Shown: positions 58,471 through 64,000 of the stretch, in pieces
How positions within the stretch are numbered: position 1 is the first letter of the stretch
How the letters are laid out: each line of letters starts with the position of its first letter
Assembly: GCF_039533685.1 (NCBI RefSeq)
Contig: NZ_BAAATZ010000013.1
Location: 192,983 to 256,982 of the forward strand
Reading direction: 5' to 3'
Length of the DNA: 64,000 nt
DNA from: Actinocorallia aurantiaca
GTDB taxonomy: Bacteria > Actinomycetota > Actinomycetes > Streptosporangiales > Streptosporangiaceae
Notes under the pieces: model-generated
Told to the model about the DNA's origin: nothing
Database searches by the model: none
The model's input: the letters and a program-made list of their open reading frames with translations, nothing else
Made by a program: the position numbers and the translations under genes

Positions 58471-59664
58471 GTGGCGAAGGCCAAGTTCGAGCGGACGAAG
58501 CCGCACGTAAACATCGGCACCATCGGTCACATCGACCACGGTAAGACCACCCTTACCGCGGCGATCACCAAGGTGCTGCACGACGCCTACCCGGACGTCA
58601 ACCCGTTCACGCCGTTCGAGGACATCGACAAGGCTCCCGAGGAGCGCGAGCGCGGCATCACCATCTCGATCGCGCACGTCGAGTACCAGACCGAGTCCCG
58701 GCACTACGCCCACGTCGACTGCCCGGGTCACGCGGACTACGTCAAGAACATGATCACCGGTGCCGCCCAGATGGACGGCGCGATCCTGGTCGTGGCCGCC
58801 ACCGACGGCCCGATGCCGCAGACCCGCGAGCACGTGCTGCTCGCCCGCCAGGTCGGCGTGCCCTACATCGTCGTCGCCCTGAACAAGTGCGACATGGTGG
58901 ACGACGAGGAGATCCTGGAGCTCGTCGAGCTCGAGGTCCGCGAGCTGCTGAGCGACCAGGAGTTCCCGGGCGACGACCTGCCGGTCGTGCGCATCTCCGC
59001 CTACCAGGCGCTGCAGGGCGACGAGAAGTGGGCCAACTCCATCCTCGAGCTCATGAAGGCCGTGGACGAGAACGTCCCGCAGCCCGAGCGCGACACCGAG
59101 AAGCCGTTCCTGATGCCGATCGAGGACGTCTTCTCGATCACCGGCCGCGGCACCGTCGTCACCGGCCGCATCGAGCGCGGTGTCGTCAACGTCAACGAGG
59201 TCGTCGACATCATCGGCATCAAGGAGAAGAGCACCTCCACCACCGTCACCGGTGTGGAGATGTTCCGCAAGCTCCTCGACCAGGGCCAGGCGGGCGACAA
59301 CGTCGGCCTCCTGCTGCGCGGCATCAAGCGCGAGGACGTCGAGCGCGGCCAGTGTGTCATCAAGCCGGGCACCAACACCCCGCACACCGAGTTCGAGGCC
59401 CAGGTCTACATCCTGGGCAAGGACGAGGGCGGCCGCCACACCCCGTTCTTCAACAACTACCGCCCGCAGTTCTACTTCCGCACCACCGACGTGACCGGTG
59501 TCGTCAACCTCCCCGAGGGTGTCGAGATGGTCATGCCGGGCGACAACACTGAGATGCGCGTCGAGCTCATCCAGCCCATCGCCATGGAAGAGGGCCTGAA
59601 GTTCGCCATCCGCGAGGGTGGCCGGACGGTCGGCGCGGGTCGCGTCGTCAAGATCCTCAAGTAA
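58471..59664 (+). CDS. tuf: Elongation factor Tu
   Basis: A 397-residue EF-Tu. G1 GHIDHGKTTLTAAI, G2 RGITISIAHVEY, G3 DCPGHADY, G4 NKCD and SAYQAL are all in place, followed by beta-barrel domains 2 and 3. GTG 58471 is preceded by GAGGAGAA. It delivers aminoacyl-tRNA to the ribosome. It is the last gene of this str cluster; a hairpin (59682-59724) follows before the S10 group. Confidence 0.98.
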   Translation: MAKAKFERTKPHVNIGTIGHIDHGKTTLTAAITKVLHDAYPDVNPFTPFEDIDKAPEERERGITISIAHVEYQTESRHYAHVDCPGHADYVKNMITGAAQMDGAILVVAATDGPMPQTREHVLLARQVGVPYIVVALNKCDMVDDEEILELVELEVRELLSDQEFPGDDLPVVRISAYQALQGDEKWANSILELMKAVDENVPQPERDTEKPFLMPIEDVFSITGRGTVVTGRIERGVVNVNEVVDIIGIKEKSTSTTVTGVEMFRKLLDQGQAGDNVGLLLRGIKREDVERGQCVIKPGTNTPHTEFEAQVYILGKDEGGRHTPFFNNYRPQFYFRTTDVTGVVNLPEGVEMVMPGDNTEMRVELIQPIAMEEGLKFAIREGGRTVGAGRVVKILK

Positions 59665-59681
59665 GCGGAAACACGTATGTG

Positions 59682-59724
59682 ACCGCGGGGGAGTGCCCCG
59701 TTCGGCGGAAGGTACCCCCGCGGT
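59682..59724 (+). terminator. Hairpin after tuf
   Basis: ACCGCGGGGG (59682-59691) pairs with CCCCCGCGGT (59715-59724), with a 23-base loop containing further pairing. It lacks a T-tract. It separates the str genes from the S10 group; a second small hairpin, GCGAGTGC/GCACTCGC (59762-59781), lies between it and rpsJ. Confidence 0.65.
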
Positions 59725-59871
59725 TGCATATCATTGAACCTTGCCCCTGGCAGGGGTACGCGCGAGTGCGTGAGCACTCGCTTTGACACGTCAGCCCGCC
59801 TCTCGAGTGCGGGAGGTATAAGCGGGGAGCGCACGCTCCCTGCTTGAGCAGCAAAGGATACCGAGGGCACC

Positions 59872-60180
59872 ATGGCGGGACAGAAGATCCGCATCCGGCT
59901 CAAGGCCTACGACCACGAGGTCATTGACAGCTCGGCGAAGAAGATCGTTGAGACGGTGACGCGGACGGGCGCCAAGGTCGCCGGCCCGGTACCGCTGCCG
60001 ACCGAGAAGAACGTGTACTGCGTCATCCGCTCGCCGCACAAGTACAAGGACAGCCGCGAGCACTTCGAGATGCGCACGCACAAGCGGCTGATCGACATCA
60101 TCGACCCCACTCCCAAGACGGTTGACTCGCTGATGCGGCTCGACCTCCCCGCGGGCGTGGACATCGAGATCAAGCTCTGA
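59872..60180 (+). CDS. rpsJ: 30S ribosomal protein S10
   Basis: A 102-residue S10, start MAGQKIRIRLKAYDHEVIDS, with the signature KRLIDIIDPTPKTVDSLMRL near the C-terminus. It is part of the 30S head and also of antitermination complexes in bacteria. It is the first gene of the S10 ribosomal operon; rplC follows after 13 bases. Confidence 0.98.
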   Translation: MAGQKIRIRLKAYDHEVIDSSAKKIVETVTRTGAKVAGPVPLPTEKNVYCVIRSPHKYKDSREHFEMRTHKRLIDIIDPTPKTVDSLMRLDLPAGVDIEIKL

Positions 60181-60193
60181 GGATCGACATCAC

Positions 60194-60850
60194 ATGAGCA
60201 CCAACAGGAAGGGCGTCCTGGGCGAGAAGCTCGGGATGACCCAGGTCTACGACGATGAGGGCCGGATCGTTCCGGTGACCGTCGTCCTCGCCGGACCGAA
60301 CGTCGTCACGCAGGTCCGCTCGACCGAGAAGGACGGCTACAACGCCGTGCAGCTCGGCTTCGGGCAGATCGACCCGCGCAAGGTCAACAAGCCGCTTGCG
60401 GGGCACTTCGAGAAGGCCGGCGTCACGCCGCGCCGCTACCTCGTCGAGCTGCGCACCGATGATGCCGCCGAGTACACGCCCGGTCAGGAGGTCCTCGCTT
60501 CGGCCTTCGAAGCCGGACAGAAGATCGACGTGACCGGCACCAGCAAGGGCAAGGGCTTCGCCGGTGTCATGAAGCGCCACGGCTTCGCCGGCCTGGGCGC
60601 CGGACACGGCGTGCAGCGCAAGCACCGCTCGCCCGGCTCCATCGGCGGCTGCGCGACTCCCGGTCGCGTCTTCAAGGGCATGCGCATGGCCGGCCGCATG
60701 GGCTCGGCGCGCAAGACCATCCAGAACCTCACCGTGCACTCCGTGGACGCCGAGAAGAACCTCATCCTGATCAAGGGTGCGGTTCCCGGTCCGAACGGCG
60801 GCCTGGTGCTGGTCCGCAACGCTGTGAAGAAGATGGAGGCCCAGGCATGA
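60194..60850 (+). CDS. rplC: 50S ribosomal protein L3
   Basis: A 218-residue L3, start MSTNRKGVLGEKLGMTQVYD, with the conserved core GTSKGKGFAGVMKRHGFAGL and GSIGGCATPGRVFKGMRMAG. L3 is an early 50S assembly protein reaching the peptidyl transferase centre. It overlaps rplD by four bases (ATGA). Confidence 0.98.
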   Translation: MSTNRKGVLGEKLGMTQVYDDEGRIVPVTVVLAGPNVVTQVRSTEKDGYNAVQLGFGQIDPRKVNKPLAGHFEKAGVTPRRYLVELRTDDAAEYTPGQEVLASAFEAGQKIDVTGTSKGKGFAGVMKRHGFAGLGAGHGVQRKHRSPGSIGGCATPGRVFKGMRMAGRMGSARKTIQNLTVHSVDAEKNLILIKGAVPGPNGGLVLVRNAVKKMEAQA

Positions 60851-61452
60851 CGAAGGTCAACGTCGAACTGGCCCCCGAGATCTTCGAGGCCAAGGTCAAC
60901 GTCCCGCTGATCCACCAGGTCGTGGTGGCCCAGCTGGCGGCGGCCCGCCAGGGCACGCACAAGACCAAGACCCGTGGCGAGGTTCGCGGTGGCGGCAGGA
61001 AGCCGTACCGGCAGAAGGGCACCGGCCGCGCCCGCCAGGGTTCGACCCGCGCCCCGCAGTTCGCCGGCGGTGGCATCGTCCACGGCCCGCAGCCGCGTGA
61101 CTACACCCAGAAGACCCCGAAGAAGATGAAGGCCGCCGCTCTGCGCGGCGCGCTGAGCGACCGGGCCCGCGCGGGCCAGGTCCACGTCGTCGGGGGTCTC
61201 GTCGAGGGCGACACGCCCAAGACCAAGGCCGCGATCAAGGCGCTGCGCGACATCACCGAGGCCCGGCGCATCTTGCTGGTCCTGGACCGCGAGGACGACC
61301 TGACCTGGAAGTCCCTGCGCAACGAGCCGAGCGTGCACGTCATCGTCGCCGACCAGCTGAACACCTACGACGTCATGGTCAGTGACGACGTCGTGTTCAC
61401 CGAGAAGGGCTACGAGGAGTTCCTCGCCCACGCCAAGGGGAGTGCGAAGTGA
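60847..61452 (+). CDS. rplD: 50S ribosomal protein L4
   Basis: A 201-residue L4 with the loop RGGGRKPYRQKGTGRARQGS (about residues 41-60) that lines the exit tunnel. In Escherichia coli L4 also represses the S10 operon; no such leader structure was identified here. It overlaps both neighbours by four bases. Confidence 0.98.
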   Translation: MTKVNVELAPEIFEAKVNVPLIHQVVVAQLAAARQGTHKTKTRGEVRGGGRKPYRQKGTGRARQGSTRAPQFAGGGIVHGPQPRDYTQKTPKKMKAAALRGALSDRARAGQVHVVGGLVEGDTPKTKAAIKALRDITEARRILLVLDREDDLTWKSLRNEPSVHVIVADQLNTYDVMVSDDVVFTEKGYEEFLAHAKGSAK

Positions 61453-61748
61453 GCAGGATCTACGACCCTCGGGACATCCTTCTCGCGCCGGTCGTGTCCG
61501 AGAAGTCCTACGGGCTGCTGGACGAGGGCAAGTACACGTTCCTCGTCGACCCCAGCGCCGACAAGGTCCAGATCCGCCAGGCGGTGGAGCAGGTCTTCGG
61601 TGTCAAGGTCATCGGCGTGAACACGATCAACCGGCAGGGGAAGCGCAAGCGGACCCGCCAGGGCTACGGCAAGCGCAAGGACACCAAGCGCGCCATCGTC
61701 AGCCTGGCGGAGGGCGAGCGGATCGACATTTTCGGGCCGCAGGCCTAA
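61449..61748 (+). CDS. rplW: 50S ribosomal protein L23
   Basis: A 99-residue L23, GTG start at 61449, with MSRIYDPRDILLAPVVSEKS and the conserved RRQGKRKRTRQGYGKRKDTK-like basic loop. L23 sits at the tunnel exit and binds trigger factor and SRP. It overlaps rplD by four bases; rplB follows after 38 bases. Confidence 0.98.
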   Translation: MSRIYDPRDILLAPVVSEKSYGLLDEGKYTFLVDPSADKVQIRQAVEQVFGVKVIGVNTINRQGKRKRTRQGYGKRKDTKRAIVSLAEGERIDIFGPQA

Positions 61749-61786
61749 GGGCTCTGGCACCGAACTGGATGGGATGAACGAAAAAG

Positions 61787-62620
61787 ATGGGCATCCGTAA
61801 ATACAAGCCGACGACTCCGGGTCGTCGTGGCTCCAGCGTGGCCGACTTCGTCGAGATCACACGCAGCGAGCCGGAGAAGTCGCTGCTGCGACCGCTCCCC
61901 AAGAAGGGCGGCCGGAACAACCACGGCCGCATCACCACGCGCCACCAGGGTGGCGGACACAAGCGCGCCTACCGCCTCATCGACTTCCGTCGGGCGGACA
62001 AGGACGGGGTCCCCTCCAAGGTCGCGCATATCGAGTACGACCCCAACCGGACCGCGCGCATCGCGCTGCTGCACTACGCGGACGGTGAGAAGCGCTACAT
62101 CCTGGCCCCGCAGGGCCTGCGCCAGGGTGACGTGGTGGAGAACGGCGTCGGCGCCGACATCAAGCCCGGCAACTGCCTCCCGCTGCGCAACATCCCGGCC
62201 GGTACCGTCGTGCACGCCATCGAGCTGCGCCCGGGCGGCGGGGCCAAGCTGGCCCGCTCCGCGGGCTCTGGTGCCCAGCTGCTGGCCAAGGAGGGCATGT
62301 ACGCGACCCTGCGCATGCCGTCCGGCGAAATGCGCAAGGTCGACGTCCGGTGCCGCGCGACGGTGGGCGAGGTCGGCAACGCCGAGCAGTCCAACATCAA
62401 CTGGGGCAAGGCCGGCCGTATGCGGTGGAAGGGCAAGCGCCCGACCGTCCGCGGTGTGGCCATGAACCCGATCGACCACCCGCACGGCGGTGGCGAGGGC
62501 AAGACCTCCGGTGGACGCCACCCGGTCAGCCCGTGGGGCCAGAAGGAAGGCCGGACCCGCAAGCCCGGCAAGCCCAGCGACAAGCTGATCGTCCGTCGTC
62601 GCAGCAACAAGAAGCGGTAG
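61787..62620 (+). CDS. rplB: 50S ribosomal protein L2
   Basis: A 277-residue L2, start MGIRKYKPTTPGRRGSSVAD. The C-terminal VRGVAMNPIDHPHGGGEGKT contains the conserved His needed near the peptidyl transferase centre. The Lys/Arg-rich tail RRRSNKKR contacts 23S rRNA. rpsS follows after eight bases with GGAG upstream. Confidence 0.98.
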   Translation: MGIRKYKPTTPGRRGSSVADFVEITRSEPEKSLLRPLPKKGGRNNHGRITTRHQGGGHKRAYRLIDFRRADKDGVPSKVAHIEYDPNRTARIALLHYADGEKRYILAPQGLRQGDVVENGVGADIKPGNCLPLRNIPAGTVVHAIELRPGGGAKLARSAGSGAQLLAKEGMYATLRMPSGEMRKVDVRCRATVGEVGNAEQSNINWGKAGRMRWKGKRPTVRGVAMNPIDHPHGGGEGKTSGGRHPVSPWGQKEGRTRKPGKPSDKLIVRRRSNKKR

Positions 62621-62628
62621 GAGTCGTC

Positions 62629-62910
62629 ATGCCACGTAGCCTTAAGAAGGGCCCCTTCGTGGACGACCACCTGATCAAAAAGGTGGAAGCCCAGAATGAG
62701 AAGGGGACCCACACCGTCATCAAGACGTGGTCGCGGCGCTCCATGATCGTGCCGGAGATGATCGGTCACACGATCGCCGTGCACGACGGCCGTAAGCACG
62801 TTCCGGTTTTCATCAGCGAGGCGATGGTCGGACACAAGCTGGGCGAGTTCGCGCTCACCCGCACGTTCCGCAGCCACGTCAAGGACGACCGCCGCAGCCG
62901 TCGAGGCTGA
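62629..62910 (+). CDS. rpsS: 30S ribosomal protein S19
   Basis: A 93-residue S19 from ATG 62629, MPRSLKKGPFVDDHLIKKVE, with the signature YNGR-type segment represented by HDGRKHVPVFISEAMVGHKL. It forms the 30S head with S13 and S14. A longer frame from 62350 is an artefact overlapping rplB. rplV starts 28 bases downstream. Confidence 0.98.
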   Translation: MPRSLKKGPFVDDHLIKKVEAQNEKGTHTVIKTWSRRSMIVPEMIGHTIAVHDGRKHVPVFISEAMVGHKLGEFALTRTFRSHVKDDRRSRRG

Positions 62911-62938
62911 GCGCAGCAAACAGATGAGAGGAACAGTC

Positions 62939-63310
62939 ATGGAAGCCAGGGCCCAGGCGCGGTTCATCCGCGTCACGCCCAGGAAGGCCCGCCGTGTGGT
63001 GGACCTCATCCGTGGCCTGCCGGCCGCGGAGGCTCAGGCTGTGCTGCGCTTCGCCCCCCAGGCAGCCAGCGAGCCGGTCGGCAAGGTGCTGAACAGCGCC
63101 ATCGCCAACGCCACACACAACTTCAACCTGGCGCAGGACACGCTCGTCGTGGCCCGCACCTGGGTTGACGAGGGTCCGACCCTGAAGCGGTTCCGGCCGC
63201 GTGCTCAGGGTCGCGCGTACCGCATCAACAAGCGCACCAGCCACATCACCGTGGTCCTCGAATCCCTCGAGGACGGCGCGCCGGTCAAGAAGACAAGGAG
63301 GGCCCGGTAG
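62939..63310 (+). CDS. rplV: 50S ribosomal protein L22
   Basis: A 123-residue L22 from ATG 62939 (AGAGGAAC upstream), MEARAQARFIRVTPRKARRV. The beta-hairpin that narrows the exit tunnel and affects macrolide action lies near GPTLKRFRPRAQGRAYRINK. Its TAG overlaps the GTG of rpsC by one base. Confidence 0.98.
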   Translation: MEARAQARFIRVTPRKARRVVDLIRGLPAAEAQAVLRFAPQAASEPVGKVLNSAIANATHNFNLAQDTLVVARTWVDEGPTLKRFRPRAQGRAYRINKRTSHITVVLESLEDGAPVKKTRRAR

Positions 63311-64000
63311 TGGGGCAGAAGATCAACCCGCACGGGTTCCGCCTGGGCATCACGACCGACTTCAAGAGCCGTTGGTACGCCGACAAGCTCTACAAGGACT
63401 ACATCAAGGAAGACGTCGCGATCCGGCGCATGCTCACCAAGGGCATGGACCGGGCCGGCATCTCCAAGGTGGAGATCGAGCGCACCCGGGACCGGGTCCG
63501 CGTCGACATCCACACCGCCCGGCCGGGCATCGTCATCGGCCGCCGCGGCGCGGAGGCCGACCGCATCCGGGGCGACCTGGAGAAGCTGACCGGCAAGCAG
63601 GTCCAGCTGAACATCCTCGAGGTCAAGAACCCCGAGATGGACGCGCAGCTCGTCGCCCAGGGCGTCGCCGAGCAGCTGTCCAGCCGTGTCGCGTTCCGTC
63701 GCGCCATGCGCAAGGCCATCCAGTCCACGATGAAGTCCGGCGCCAAGGGCATCAAGGTCCAGTGCTCCGGTCGTCTTGGCGGCGCTGAGATGTCCCGCTC
63801 GGAGTTCTACCGCGAGGGCCAGGTGCCGCTGCACACGCTGCGCGCGGACATCGACTACGGCTTCTACGAGGCCCGGACCACTTTCGGCCGCATCGGCGTG
63901 AAGGTCTGGATCTACAAGGGTGACGCCGCTCCGACCCGCGCCGAGCGCGAGCAGCGGGCCGCCGCCCAGCGCGCCGGCGCCGGTGCCGGCGGCGAGCGCC
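63310..64000 (+). CDS. rpsC: 30S ribosomal protein S3 (partial; runs off the right edge)
   Basis: The first 230 residues of S3 from GTG 63310 (MGQKINPHGFRLGITTDFKS). The KH domain motif is GIVIGRRGAEADRIRGDLEK (about residues 67-86) and the C-terminal domain reads FYREGQVPLHTLRADIDYGF. The visible end is Ala/Gly/Arg-rich (RAAAQRAGAGAGGER), the start of the actinomycete C-terminal extension. S3 binds 16S rRNA and shapes the mRNA entry channel. The stop lies outside the window. Confidence 0.98.
   Translation, partial: MGQKINPHGFRLGITTDFKSRWYADKLYKDYIKEDVAIRRMLTKGMDRAGISKVEIERTRDRVRVDIHTARPGIVIGRRGAEADRIRGDLEKLTGKQVQLNILEVKNPEMDAQLVAQGVAEQLSSRVAFRRAMRKAIQSTMKSGAKGIKVQCSGRLGGAEMSRSEFYREGQVPLHTLRADIDYGFYEARTTFGRIGVKVWIYKGDAAPTRAEREQRAAAQRAGAGAGGER

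Noticed and set aside
59783..59822. Promoter TTGACA...TATAAG before rpsJ
   Set aside because: The two elements are 28 bases apart, too far for a normal sigma-70-type promoter.
1..64000. tRNA, rRNA, insertion sequence, phage or origin features
   Set aside because: No cloverleaf with a CCA-type end, no rRNA segments, no transposase or integrase motifs and no DnaA-box cluster were recognised.

Overview
The window is chromosomal DNA from a high-GC actinomycete. It carries a mycothiol synthase, a GlnR-type orphan regulator, GTG/TTG starts, strong G/C third-position bias and an ESX-type (type VII) secretion locus. The order Pit - PstBACS - MshD - 5'-nucleotidase - GlnR - MoaD-like - DUF2993 - thioredoxin - DUF4395 - rhodanese - DUF1416 matches the arrangement I know from Streptomyces. 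The long Pro/Gln-rich linkers and the expanded secretion locus suggest a Streptosporangiales-like relative, but I cannot fix the genus. The sequence is draft quality: there is a run of 29 N at 3085-3113, and a probable one-base frameshift near 1284.

Layout. 1-5.8 kb: start of a DivIVA-like gene (leftward), a gamma-carbonic anhydrase-like gene, a very large EccA/CbxX-like AAA+ protein interrupted by the N gap, and a small hypothetical gene. 5.8-12.8 kb (leftward): phosphate uptake genes (Pit with its DUF47 partner; pstS-pstC-pstA-pstB behind a clear PHO box) and mshD. 12.9-19.2 kb: secreted 5'-nucleotidase, glnR (leftward), moaD-like, DUF2993, thioredoxin, then a sulfur operon (DUF4395, sulfurtransferase, DUF1416) preceded by an apparently leaderless cysteine-containing leader peptide.

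19.3-50.0 kb is a broad type VII secretion neighbourhood: two membrane-anchored Pro/Gly/Gln-rich proteins, a Ser/Thr kinase and mycosin 1 in a tightly coupled chain; eccC (leftward) divergent from eccD-eccB; a small four-helix membrane protein; a tandem YbaB-like protein; an EspC-like protein; a hydrophobic WXG-like protein; two WXG100 proteins; a further small YxxxE protein; a PPE-like large protein; mycosin 2; a MinD-like ATPase (leftward); two overlapping hypothetical genes; a membrane P-loop-like protein that lacks catalytic motifs; an intact HerA-type ATPase (leftward); and two paralogous zinc-ribbon/membrane proteins (leftward). No EccE was recognised. The working model is an ESX-like machine that exports small helical substrates, with membrane kinase signalling and several unusual ATPase-like accessory proteins.

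50.3-54.8 kb: murT-gatD (lipid II amidation), a small acidic protein, a DsrE-like protein and a tail-anchored Gln/Pro repeat protein. 55.4-64.0 kb: translation genes rpsL, rpsG, fusA, tuf, rpsJ, rplC, rplD, rplW, rplB, rpsS, rplV and a partial rpsC. rpoB/rpoC are not directly upstream of rpsL. I see no rRNA, tRNA, CRISPR array, insertion sequence or prophage.
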